This document shows, one piece after another, positions 9,138 to 17,143 of a DNA stretch of 28,813 nucleotides. The stretch covers positions 1 through 28,813 of the forward strand of contig JAKJGA010000005.1 of the NCBI GenBank assembly GCA_022704645.1, read 5' to 3'. The notes under the pieces are model-generated. The model ran no database searches, was not told the origin of the DNA, and saw nothing but the letters and a program-made list of their open reading frames with translations. Numbering within the stretch: position 1 is the first letter of the stretch; the number at the start of each line of letters is the position of its first letter. The translations under genes and the position numbers were made by a program. The DNA is from Spirochaetota bacterium (GTDB taxonomy: Bacteria; Spirochaetota; UBA4802; JAFGJZ01).

Positions 9138-9782
9138 ATGGATAGCGATAAGATAATAGAATTATACGATTTTGATTCTGAGGAATCACGAAAAGCCATT
9201 CTCAACATGAATGCGCTAATAAAAAACAAACTGCCTCTCGAAGCAAAAGCAAAACTTATAATTGAAAGCACAGAAAATGAAATAAATCTTATGCAGAAAG
9301 ATCCTTTGGATCGTTTTATCGAATATGCATTTTTTAAAGCAAAAACAGGTTATCCTTATATTGAAAATCTCGCCTACCCTACCAAACGTATCGTAGAGGC
9401 AGATATAGAAGAAACCATTATCCAGCTGTTGAATTATCATCTTATGCCGGAAATAACTTTCAGAATACTAAAGTTTTTTACCCGTAATGCAAGAAATTCG
9501 GATACAAATCTGTATCTCGCTTATCTCATTAAAAATGAAGAGCTTATAAAATCAATTTATGAAACTTATAAAACTTTCAAAAATGACATTTTCAAGGATG
9601 ATCCCGAACATCGCTCAATGAATGTAAAAAGCATTCAGCAGTATATTTCGGTAGCCGACAATAAGTTTTCTTCACCTCTTGATGCCGCATGCAGACTGAA
9701 ATATATTCTTGAATATCTTTCAATCAAACAGAATACATCTTCGATCTATAACGCTAAAGACCTCAAAATTTCGGAGCACTAA
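9138..9782 (+). CDS. Hypothetical helical protein
   Basis: I do not recognise a family for this 214-residue protein. It appears entirely alpha-helical and acidic and has no signal peptide or membrane segment. Helices with heptad-like hydrophobic spacing run from about residue 15 to 140 (for example ADIEETIIQLLNYHLMPEITFRI, cut here into its motif LLNYHLMPEI). No ribosome-binding site is visible before ATG 9138, so it may be read from a nearly leaderless transcript. ATG 9207 (residue 24) is an alternative start, also without a clear site. It is the only + strand gene between mutS and gatB, and its stop overlaps the convergent 145-residue gene by four bases. Confidence 0.65.
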   Translation: MDSDKIIELYDFDSEESRKAILNMNALIKNKLPLEAKAKLIIESTENEINLMQKDPLDRFIEYAFFKAKTGYPYIENLAYPTKRIVEADIEETIIQLLNYHLMPEITFRILKFFTRNARNSDTNLYLAYLIKNEELIKSIYETYKTFKNDIFKDDPEHRSMNVKSIQQYISVADNKFSSPLDAACRLKYILEYLSIKQNTSSIYNAKDLKISEH

Positions 9783-10216
9783 ACCGGTTTTTTGGTTTTT
9801 GGATTTATCTCATCAACGCAGATTTCGCTGTATCGTTTTGAATCGCTGAATTCTTCAGGATTATTAAGAATAGGTTTATTGGTGCTTATCAGAAAATACA
9901 TCACATCCTTCATGTCAGCCGGAGATGAATCCAGAACACAGAACTTATAATAAAGATTTTTTTTTCTAAGTTCATCGGTAAGATAAGGAAACTTTGTGAA
10001 ATACGAATCAAACAAATTCCTCATTTCCATTCTGAGACCTTCTCTCCAGCATCCGAAACAAAGTACATCTTCTTTAAAATTACCTTTTACGTCATAAAAA
10101 TAAAGTATGCCCGCAAGTTCCGGAAGGACTCTCGAAGCATGATGCTTATCATATTTTATAAGTTCTGACCATTCAACAGTAAAATATGCATTATCACCCA
10201 ATACTTTTTTTTTCAC
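9779..10216 (-). CDS. Hypothetical protein, partner of the Lon-N-domain gene
   Basis: I do not recognise this 145-residue soluble protein. It is rich in aromatic residues (YFTVEWSELIKYDKHHASRV, FGCWREGLRMEMRNLFDSYF) and has a basic, proline-containing tail. The start is GTG 10216, supported by GAGG seven bases upstream inside the end of the preceding gene. The two genes overlap by 23 bases, so translational coupling is likely. The second to fourth codons sit in a run of nine A residues, a possible slippage site. It is the last gene of the long - strand operon. No terminator follows, because its stop overlaps the convergent gene. Confidence 0.65.
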   Translation of the reverse strand: MKKKVLGDNAYFTVEWSELIKYDKHHASRVLPELAGILYFYDVKGNFKEDVLCFGCWREGLRMEMRNLFDSYFTKFPYLTDELRKKNLYYKFCVLDSSPADMKDVMYFLISTNKPILNNPEEFSDSKRYSEICVDEINPKTKKPV

Positions 10217-10817
10217 GAAGAATCCTCTTTTGTGTCTTAATTATAAGTTTATCCAGCATTGCGTGAAGCATTAAATACTTCTTATATAAATCCCTTTCTG
10301 AAAATATTCTGATTCTGTCTTTGTAATTCAGAATAAAATAATTTGTCACAAAATCAGAAAACTCCGAAAAATCACTACTGAAATTCATCAGATAAATCAA
10401 TTTTTCGGATTCTTCAGTATTTATCAAAAAAACAAATTCCTGTGCTTTTTTCCGGAGACTGCCTGCAACATTTTCAGTTTTCCCGTTTTTTGCGGGAAAT
10501 ATCTCTTCGAAATAAGCAGAATCTTTTTTATAATTTTTTATTATAACTTTATGAAGACCCTTTACTTCATAAATAACCTTATCTTCTGAATTTTTTTCAC
10601 TTGTAATTTCACACAGCACGCCCATATAATGCAATTTAAATAATCTTTTTATCAGGCAGTTATAGGGAATAAAAAGAAAGCGGTCTCCTCGGCTGAATGT
10701 CTTCTTGCCGAAACGTGACGCGGGAATATCCATATTGCATCCGCAAAATATAACTTTTCCTTTGATAAAATGATATTCCGCAAAACTTTCCATGCAATCA
10801 GTCTGAGACATGAGCAT
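10194..10817 (-). CDS. Lon N-terminal (substrate-binding) domain protein
   Basis: This 207-residue protein resembles the stand-alone PF02190 domain, the N-terminal part of Lon protease. The PUA-like beta region has FLFIPYNCLIKRLFKLHYMGVLCEI, seen here as the motifs FIPYNCLIKRLF and MGVLCEI, then VIYEVKGLHKVII, which matches the G-x-x-x-x-[IV] / V-x-G-L-x-R-V-x-I pattern of Lon. A helical second half (FSDFVTNYFILNYKDRI, KKYLMLHAMLDKLIIKTQKR) matches the Lon helical bundle. No AAA+ or Ser-Lys protease domain follows. Such proteins are known across bacteria but their role is poorly defined. Substrate recognition or an adaptor function is inferred. Three Met codons lie near the start (10817, 10811, 10793), none with a good ribosome-binding site. 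Confidence 0.6.
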   Translation of the reverse strand: MLMSQTDCMESFAEYHFIKGKVIFCGCNMDIPASRFGKKTFSRGDRFLFIPYNCLIKRLFKLHYMGVLCEITSEKNSEDKVIYEVKGLHKVIIKNYKKDSAYFEEIFPAKNGKTENVAGSLRKKAQEFVFLINTEESEKLIYLMNFSSDFSEFSDFVTNYFILNYKDRIRIFSERDLYKKYLMLHAMLDKLIIKTQKRILREKKSIG

Positions 10818-10873
10818 TTTTTAAGCAATTATTTTTCTTAATATGATTTCAGCACTTATATAAAGAGTTTGCT

Positions 10874-11668
10874 TCATTCACACGAAAGAAGATATGCAAC
10901 CCATTCATCTTCAGTTATTTTTCTTGAAACAGACAAAGCATGATTCTGAAATATTTTTTCCATATCATCCGCCCAGATATTCATTATCCCGCTTAAAATC
11001 AGAAAAGAGTTTTCACCGGCATGTTTTTTTATAGAAACTATATTATCTTCTATCAGTTTGGAATGCAGATTCGCACAAACCACGTCATATTCAAAATCTG
11101 ATGCAAATTCCTCTATACCGGAATTTAGAACCTTGATGCTTACTGAATTTTTATCAGCATTTTCAATAGATTTATCATATGCCGCTTTATCGACTTCTAT
11201 AGCAGTTACACTTTCTGCGCCAAGCTTTGCTGCAAGAATAGCAAGAACACCGCTTCCCGACCCGATATCAAGAAATGATTTTACCGGAAACGAAAGAAAG
11301 ACTTCTTCAATGAGTCTGATGCAAAGACGTGTGGTAGGATGAGTACCCGCACCGAATGCGTTCTCTGGTGAAACTATAATCTCTATCTCTTTTCCCAAAG
11401 TAAAGCCTGGCGTAACAACGGCGGTTCTTTCCGAAGCTTCAATTCCCAGAAATGATTCCGCCCAGCTGTTAACCCAGTCACGGTTTTCAATCAGTGTTAT
11501 TTCCGCGTGATAACCGAATTCTTCGACAATATCATCAATATTTTCTTCAGAAACTATTGCGAATATTCCATCTTCCGTTTCGGTTATGCTCTGAGCATTA
11601 AGCGCAAAAAGTATTTCTTCCGCAAGAACAACATCATAATCTTTAATCGCGACTTTAAAGAGTTTCAT
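10874..11668 (-). CDS. prmA: Ribosomal protein L11 methyltransferase PrmA
   Basis: This SAM-dependent methyltransferase trimethylates ribosomal protein L11. At 264 residues it is slightly short for the family (~290). An N-terminal ferredoxin-like substrate-binding domain leads through NRDWVNSWAESFLGI to the catalytic core. The family signature FGAGTHPTTRLC is followed by SAM motif I, FLDIGSGSGVLAILAAKLG, then acidic motif II (AIEVD) and VCANLHSKLIEDNI, the active-site N-[LI] motif. Its ATG overlaps the ychF stop by four bases (ATGA), so it is co-translated with ychF. Fifty-six bases without visible features separate its stop from the Lon-N-domain gene. Confidence 0.92.
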   Translation of the reverse strand: MKLFKVAIKDYDVVLAEEILFALNAQSITETEDGIFAIVSEENIDDIVEEFGYHAEITLIENRDWVNSWAESFLGIEASERTAVVTPGFTLGKEIEIIVSPENAFGAGTHPTTRLCIRLIEEVFLSFPVKSFLDIGSGSGVLAILAAKLGAESVTAIEVDKAAYDKSIENADKNSVSIKVLNSGIEEFASDFEYDVVCANLHSKLIEDNIVSIKKHAGENSFLILSGIMNIWADDMEKIFQNHALSVSRKITEDEWVAYLLSCE

Positions 11669-12765
11669 ACATTAAAAAGAAAGTGCATAACGTCGCCGTC
11701 AGCAACTTCATACTCCTTGCCTTCAAGGCGCATTTTTCCGGCAGCTTTAGCTCCGGCTTCACCTTTGTTCTGTATAAAATCCTGAAAAGCGATAACTTCC
11801 GCACGTATGAATCCGCGTTCGAAATCGTTATGAATAACGGAAGCGGCTTTCGGCGCTTTCCATCCTTTTTGGATAGTCCATGCGCGGACTTCCTTTACTC
11901 CTGCCGTAAAATAGCTTATGAGTCCTAGTATTGCATATCCTTCGCGGATAATATGCTCGAGTCCGCTTTCTCCGTCGGAACCCATCGAAAGAAGAAACTC
12001 AAGCCTTTCATCATCGCTCATTCCGCTCATCTCTTCTTCGATTTTCGCACACACTTTTACTACTCTGGCATTATGACCCTCAGCATATTTCTTAACAGCC
12101 TGGACATGAGCATTATCAGAAGCTATATCCGAATCATCAACATTCGCAGCAAAAATTACAGGCTTTAAGGTAATAAGGCCTGATTCTTTTTTAAGTTCTT
12201 CCAATACATCATCCTGTTCAGGAAACAAAGATGCAGGTTTTCCCTGATTCAGAAATTCAAGAACAGCTTTGGCTTTATCAAGCAGAGGCTGCTGTTTCTT
12301 ATCTGCCTTAGCATTTTTTTCAAGCCTTTCGATTCTTTTTTCGAGCATCTGAATATCTGCAAGAATAAGCTCTGTATTAATTACTTCTATATCGCTAACC
12401 GGGTCTATAGAACCGGAAACATGAACTATATTATCATCTTCAAAACATCTGACGACATGAACAATTGCGGAAGTTTCACGAATATGTGAAAGGAACTGAT
12501 TTCCGAGACCTTCACCCTTGGATGCACCTTTGACAAGACCCGCGATATCATAAAATTCAACTACCGCATTCTGAATATTCTGCGGATTAACGATTGCAGA
12601 AAGATCTTTCAATCTTTTGTCAGGAACAGCAACTATTGCCTTGTTCGGTTCAATTGTACAAAATGGATAATTCGCCGCCTGTGCATTCTGAGCCTTTGTC
12701 AAAGCGTTAAATAGTGTCGATTTGCCTACGTTTGGAAGCCCGACAATTCCGATGCTTAATGCCAT
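11665..12765 (-). CDS. ychF: Ribosome-binding ATPase YchF (Obg family)
   Basis: At 366 residues this is the usual length for YchF/OLA1, a P-loop NTPase that prefers ATP and binds ribosomes, with links to oxidative stress. Walker A is GLPNVGKSTLFNALT at residues 7-21. Next come NYPFCTIEPNKAIVAVPD, the DxxG motif VEFYDIAGLVKGASKGEGLG, and the modified base-recognition loop NVDDSD instead of NKxD, the known YchF hallmark. A coiled-coil insertion (~130-170) and the C-terminal TGS domain (FTAGVKEVRAWTI ... DFERGFIRAEVIAF) are present. GAGG precedes ATG 12765 within the end of the upstream exported-protein gene, three bases away. Confidence 0.95.
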   Translation of the reverse strand: MALSIGIVGLPNVGKSTLFNALTKAQNAQAANYPFCTIEPNKAIVAVPDKRLKDLSAIVNPQNIQNAVVEFYDIAGLVKGASKGEGLGNQFLSHIRETSAIVHVVRCFEDDNIVHVSGSIDPVSDIEVINTELILADIQMLEKRIERLEKNAKADKKQQPLLDKAKAVLEFLNQGKPASLFPEQDDVLEELKKESGLITLKPVIFAANVDDSDIASDNAHVQAVKKYAEGHNARVVKVCAKIEEEMSGMSDDERLEFLLSMGSDGESGLEHIIREGYAILGLISYFTAGVKEVRAWTIQKGWKAPKAASVIHNDFERGFIRAEVIAFQDFIQNKGEAGAKAAGKMRLEGKEYEVADGDVMHFLFNV

Positions 12766-12767
12766 AT

Positions 12768-13430
12768 TTACCTCTTAATTCTGATTGCATTCCACTGATA
12801 CTTCGCCCCGCGCAGCACATACTGACCGCTTACAAGAGTTCCGTCTGTGGAAAATTCTCCGTAATATTCCTGAGTAAAGTACGATGTCGCCCCGGTCTTT
12901 GCCAGTTCTTCTTTTGTACTCACCGAACGGACAAAATAAATCCGCCTGCCTTTAAAGGAAAGTCTTTTTAAAATTTCAACTGAGGCTTTACCCCAATTCG
13001 GAAACTGAATTGTCGCATAGTAGCCTTTTTCAGTTTTAATTATATTCAGTATCCCGTCATTTCCATTAGCATTCAGTTTATATTTTCCGGCGTATGGAAA
13101 ATCAATTTTGACTGACTGATCATCCTGCAATGCTGTATCTTCTACAGGCGATTCATGAATAAATTCGATATAAAGAAGATTTTCCGTTTTAACGATTCCG
13201 AATGAATGGCCGTTTGTTCCGGCAACAGCAGCTTCTTTAGTCTGATATCCTGCCGAATTAAAATATATAACACGGGAAAATACAGAAAAAGAAAAATCAG
13301 AACGCATAAAATTTCCGTCTGTAAGAGCAATTATTGAATCCTGACGGTTAAAAGCAAAAACCGGAAAGAGTAATATCATGCCTAATAAGATTCCCGCGGC
13401 AAAAGGCAGAATTTTTTTTATACGTTTCAT
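12768..13430 (-). CDS. Exported protein of unknown function
   Basis: This 220-residue protein has an N-terminal hydrophobic segment (residues 7-24) ending in VFA26, consistent with signal peptidase I cleavage, though an uncleaved anchor is possible. The mature part looks beta-rich, with many aromatic/hydrophobic alternations (KGYYATIQFPNWGKASVEIL, QEYYGEFSTDGTLVSGQYVL) and no cysteines. I recognise no domain. A strong AGGAGG lies six bases before ATG 13430, so the gene is probably well translated. It sits between ybeY (59-base gap) and ychF (2-base gap) in the housekeeping operon. Confidence 0.75.
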   Translation of the reverse strand: MKRIKKILPFAAGILLGMILLFPVFAFNRQDSIIALTDGNFMRSDFSFSVFSRVIYFNSAGYQTKEAAVAGTNGHSFGIVKTENLLYIEFIHESPVEDTALQDDQSVKIDFPYAGKYKLNANGNDGILNIIKTEKGYYATIQFPNWGKASVEILKRLSFKGRRIYFVRSVSTKEELAKTGATSYFTQEYYGEFSTDGTLVSGQYVLRGAKYQWNAIRIKR

Positions 13431-13489
13431 CCGTTCCTCCTTTGCGCCAGAATATTTTGTTTTTAATTAAAAGTCCAGTGGTTTTCGGG

Positions 13490-13942
13490 TCATATTCTTT
13501 CGAGAATATAATCTTCCATTTCCTGCATGCGGAGTTCTTCTTTTTTTCCCTTTTCGTGATCATAGCCGATAAGGTGAAGAATTCCGTGAACGAGAAGCCT
13601 TGCAAATTCATCTTTGAGAGAATGTCCGATTTCTTCAGCCTGTTCAGAAGCTTTTTCAGCCGAAACATAAATATCTCCAAGAACCTCATTCTCCTCTTTT
13701 ATTTCAGGAAAAGGCTGTTCTCTATATGCAAAGGATATAACATCAGTCGCGTAATTTTTTTTACGGTAATCTGAATTGATTTTTGTTATAAAATCATTAT
13801 CAGACACTATTATAGAAATTGAAACATTTTCGAGAGTCAGCAGTTTTAATGATTTTCTGACCACAGAAGTAATATAAGATTTCGGAATATCGTTGTATGG
13901 AAATTTAACTTTACCCTGTGTAAAAACGGCAATTTTATTCAT
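13490..13942 (-). CDS. ybeY: Endoribonuclease / 16S rRNA maturation factor YbeY
   Basis: This single-domain zinc metalloprotein acts in 16S rRNA 3' end processing and ribosome quality control. At 150 residues it is normal length. The diagnostic zinc motif H-G-x-L-H-L-x-G-Y-D-H is present as HGILHLIGYDHEK. Earlier motifs are NSDYRKKNYATDVISF and LGDIYVSAEKA. The start overlaps the pgpH end by eight bases (ATGAATAA), which suggests translational coupling. The phoH-pgpH-ybeY order is widely conserved in bacteria. Confidence 0.96.
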   Translation of the reverse strand: MNKIAVFTQGKVKFPYNDIPKSYITSVVRKSLKLLTLENVSISIIVSDNDFITKINSDYRKKNYATDVISFAYREQPFPEIKEENEVLGDIYVSAEKASEQAEEIGHSLKDEFARLLVHGILHLIGYDHEKGKKEELRMQEMEDYILERI

Positions 13943-16181
13943 TCGCTTTATTTACCTGTTTTTCAAGTTTACGTATATCTTCTTTATCCGGATATTCTAT
14001 TCTGGTATGAAAAATACCTGCGAGAATGCGGATGAAAGCTTTTTGAATTTTATTGATATCCTTTAATGTAAGATCACAATTTTCCAACTCGCCTTCATTA
14101 AGCTTGTTATGTATTATTTTCTTCACAAGAGTTTCAAGCTTTGTATAAGTAGGTTCCGTAACGCTTCTTGAAGCAGCTTCTATAGCGTCGGCAAGCATAA
14201 CAAGCGCCGTTTCTCTTGTACGCGGTTTTGGTCCGGGATACTGAAAATCTGATTGATTGACAAAAGAATTGCTTTCGCCGCTTGCTTTTTCAAGAGCCTG
14301 GTGATAGAAAAATGTCATCGTGCTCTGTCCGTGATGCTCTCTGATGAAATCAATAACTTCATCAGGAAGTTTCAATTCTTTCGCAAGTCTGATTCCCTTT
14401 TCAACATGAGAAATAATCAAACGGCAGTATTCGAGGGGTTCTTTCTCGATTTTCTCGCCTTCTTTTTTATTCTCTATATAAATCGCAGAATCATTTATTT
14501 TTCCGATATCATGGTAAAATGCTCCGACCTTTGCGAGATAATGATCGGCATTTATTTCCTTTGCAGCAGCTTCTGAAAGATTGGCAACCATTATCGAGTG
14601 ATTATATGTTCCGGGAGCTTTTATCAGCATTTTTTTAAATATAGATGAATTAAGATCCATCAGCTCAAGAAGTCTGAAACGGGTTGTTGCTCCGAAGAAA
14701 TGTTCAAAAATCGGAAAAAGCCCCATAACTGCAATCGTATTTGCGAGACCGCTTATAAATGAAACCTTAACATTTGATAAAATTCTCTGATAAGAATAAT
14801 CATCAATAAATCCTATTGCCGCAGAAAGAATGCTGTTTACAATAGCAATTCCGATTCCGACATTTAGAAAATCCGTTCGTTTATCGATATTTTTGGAAGC
14901 AAATATCGAAATAAGCAGGGAAACCGAGGCTATTACTGTTGAAGCATTATCTCCGTTTGAAATCACATTAACAAATGTAACCGCGTAAATTCCGGCAAGA
15001 AAAGCAATATAAATATTACACAGAAGACTCAGTGTGATAACAATAAACGGTATTGGAAGAGCCAGGGCAAATATATAAACTGAATTCAGTTCCGTATTCT
15101 GTCTATATGCAAAAAATGCATACAGGAAGAAACCTGTGACAACAAAAAAAGTTAAGATTGGAATTTTGACATCATTAATAGTGCGGGCAAAATAATCCTT
15201 AAGATAAAGTGCTATAATAAGATAAATCAAAAGCTGAAAAAAGATAATACCGATTATGAAATTGATATGCAGCTTTGCCGAATGCTTATTCATTATTTTA
15301 ATTTTCGCTAAGACTTCAGGAGAAACAGGGTCTCCTTCTCTGGCTATTATCTGATCTTTTTTTAATACTGCTACAACCGGTTTTATTTCTTTCGCAGCCT
15401 TTTCAATCTGCTTTCGCGTCTCAGCCTCATTAAAAAAAAGATTCGGTACAATCAGGTTTCTAATAATTATAACAGCAGCGATCTGCTGGTTAGCCGGAAA
15501 ACGCTGAACATAAGGTCTGAGAATTTCATTCAGATTCTTTCTTACATCATCCGAAGTTCTTAATTGATTAACGTTTTTCTGCGAATCACGTGAACCGGCG
15601 GCATCTATAAATGCAGCTTTTGTATTGGGAATATTCAACGGGTTTGAATAGGGCTTGTCGAGAACGCCTTCATCATATATATCACTCAGCGCTTTAACGA
15701 TTGAATTTTTAAGATCATCAGATGATTTTGCCGAAATAAGAGCGTCAAAAAAATTTTTATTGAGACGGGAAAATTCAGGAAAATTATTATTGAGATATTC
15801 AAGCTTATCATAATCGCCTATTGCGGTAGATGAAGAATCATAACCTGCTTGAAGTCCTTTAAACAATCTGTAAACATATCTGACTCTTTCATTCAAAACA
15901 GCCGAATCATAATCAAAAAAAACCGGTACATTCTCACCGGCGTTTCTCTTTAAAATCTCGGTCTGATCATCCACCGTATATGATATATCGCGTTTAACGC
16001 GTATAGTTTCAAGACAGATATCTCCTTCTGAATATGAATAAACGTCTCCGACACTGTTTAAAGTCAGAAGAACGCTTGAAACCAGAATAAGAAGAACATT
16101 CATAAAAAAGAATATTCTGAAAAATCTGTTGCCGTAAATATAGTAAGATATGCTCTTAAACTTTAAGAGAAGAAAATTCAT
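13935..16181 (-). CDS. pgpH: 7TM-HD cyclic-di-AMP phosphodiesterase (PgpH type)
   Basis: This 748-residue membrane protein has one N-terminal membrane segment (about 22-42), a large extracytoplasmic 7TMR-HDED domain (~45-305), seven membrane helices (~308-485) and a cytoplasmic HD phosphohydrolase domain. HD metal ligands include H528 (GTYNHSIMVANL) and H557-D558 (GAFYHDIGKI), with later HVEKGIRLAKEL and REHHGQSTMTFFYHQA. PgpH proteins hydrolyse cyclic di-AMP to pApA and so influence osmolyte and wall homeostasis. No di-adenylate cyclase gene lies in the window. It overlaps phoH by four bases (ATGA) and ybeY by eight. An extra HD-domain role such as broad metabolic control cannot be excluded from sequence. 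Confidence 0.92.
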   Translation of the reverse strand: MNFLLLKFKSISYYIYGNRFFRIFFFMNVLLILVSSVLLTLNSVGDVYSYSEGDICLETIRVKRDISYTVDDQTEILKRNAGENVPVFFDYDSAVLNERVRYVYRLFKGLQAGYDSSSTAIGDYDKLEYLNNNFPEFSRLNKNFFDALISAKSSDDLKNSIVKALSDIYDEGVLDKPYSNPLNIPNTKAAFIDAAGSRDSQKNVNQLRTSDDVRKNLNEILRPYVQRFPANQQIAAVIIIRNLIVPNLFFNEAETRKQIEKAAKEIKPVVAVLKKDQIIAREGDPVSPEVLAKIKIMNKHSAKLHINFIIGIIFFQLLIYLIIALYLKDYFARTINDVKIPILTFFVVTGFFLYAFFAYRQNTELNSVYIFALALPIPFIVITLSLLCNIYIAFLAGIYAVTFVNVISNGDNASTVIASVSLLISIFASKNIDKRTDFLNVGIGIAIVNSILSAAIGFIDDYSYQRILSNVKVSFISGLANTIAVMGLFPIFEHFFGATTRFRLLELMDLNSSIFKKMLIKAPGTYNHSIMVANLSEAAAKEINADHYLAKVGAFYHDIGKINDSAIYIENKKEGEKIEKEPLEYCRLIISHVEKGIRLAKELKLPDEVIDFIREHHGQSTMTFFYHQALEKASGESNSFVNQSDFQYPGPKPRTRETALVMLADAIEAASRSVTEPTYTKLETLVKKIIHNKLNEGELENCDLTLKDINKIQKAFIRILAGIFHTRIEYPDKEDIRKLEKQVNKANE

Positions 16182-17143
16182 TTGTTTTCTCCAGCTTCGG
16201 CATCATATGCCGAAACAATTTTCTGCACAACAGGATGACGGCAGATATCTTCAGGACCGAATTCCACAAAAGAAATTTCTTTAATTCCACGGAGAATTTT
16301 CATTGAATGAAGAAGACCGGACTGCGACGGTTTGTCTATATCGATCTGGGTTGCATCTCCGGAAATTACCATTTTCGAATTATTACCAAGGCGTGTCAAA
16401 AACATCTTCATCTGCGACTTGGTCGTATTCTGTGATTCATCAAGAATTATAAATGCGTTATTAAGAGTTCTTCCGCGCATATAAGCAAGAGGAGCAATTT
16501 CAATCGTATTGTTTTCAATGAGACGTGTAACCTTTTCGTAACTCATAAGGTCAAATAACGCATCATAAAGAGGTCTGAGATACGGATTTATCTTCTGCAT
16601 AAAATCGCCTGGAAGATAACCGAGTGATTCACCTGCTTCAACAGCTGGCCGGGTCAGTATAATGCGTGAAACTTTCTGCGCATAATATTCGCGTAATGCT
16701 GCAGCTACAGCAAGATAAGTTTTTCCGGTACCGGCAGGTCCGACGCCGAATACTATTGATTTTTTGGATATTTCCGAAAGATAGTGAGCCTGGGTATACG
16801 ACTTGGGATAAACGGTTTTTCCGGTATCAGGAATTTTAACCTTTAGTCTGGAAATATCTTCAGGCCGGATTTTTATTCCCTGCCTGGACATGTCTATCAG
16901 ATAACGAAGATCAAACGGATCAAATTCGAAACTGTCGTCTTTATCATGAAGATAATCGCTCATGAGATGCATGAGCGAATTAGCGTTTTCAACTCCGGTA
17001 TCATCACCCGAAATCATAAGAACGTTTCCTCTCGGAACGATACTCACTCCGAGAGATTTTTCTATTTCTTTTATGTTTGAATCTTTTACTCCGCAAAGCT
17101 TTGCCGCAAGCGAAGAATCATCAAACTCGAAATTTAAATCCAT
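16178..17143 (-). CDS. phoH: PhoH-family ATPase
   Basis: This 321-residue P-loop protein has a short KH-like N-terminus, as in the PhoH/PhoL group that accompanies ybeY. Walker A is GPAGTGKT at residues 135-142. The Walker B/DEAD-like motif is NAFIILDESQNTTKSQMKMF and motif III-like MVISGDATQID follows. The family is linked to RNA metabolism, often with YbeY in rRNA processing, but the exact reaction is uncertain. The start overlaps the aspS stop by one base (TAATG) and the stop overlaps pgpH by four. Confidence 0.93.
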   Translation of the reverse strand: MDLNFEFDDSSLAAKLCGVKDSNIKEIEKSLGVSIVPRGNVLMISGDDTGVENANSLMHLMSDYLHDKDDSFEFDPFDLRYLIDMSRQGIKIRPEDISRLKVKIPDTGKTVYPKSYTQAHYLSEISKKSIVFGVGPAGTGKTYLAVAAALREYYAQKVSRIILTRPAVEAGESLGYLPGDFMQKINPYLRPLYDALFDLMSYEKVTRLIENNTIEIAPLAYMRGRTLNNAFIILDESQNTTKSQMKMFLTRLGNNSKMVISGDATQIDIDKPSQSGLLHSMKILRGIKEISFVEFGPEDICRHPVVQKIVSAYDAEAGENK

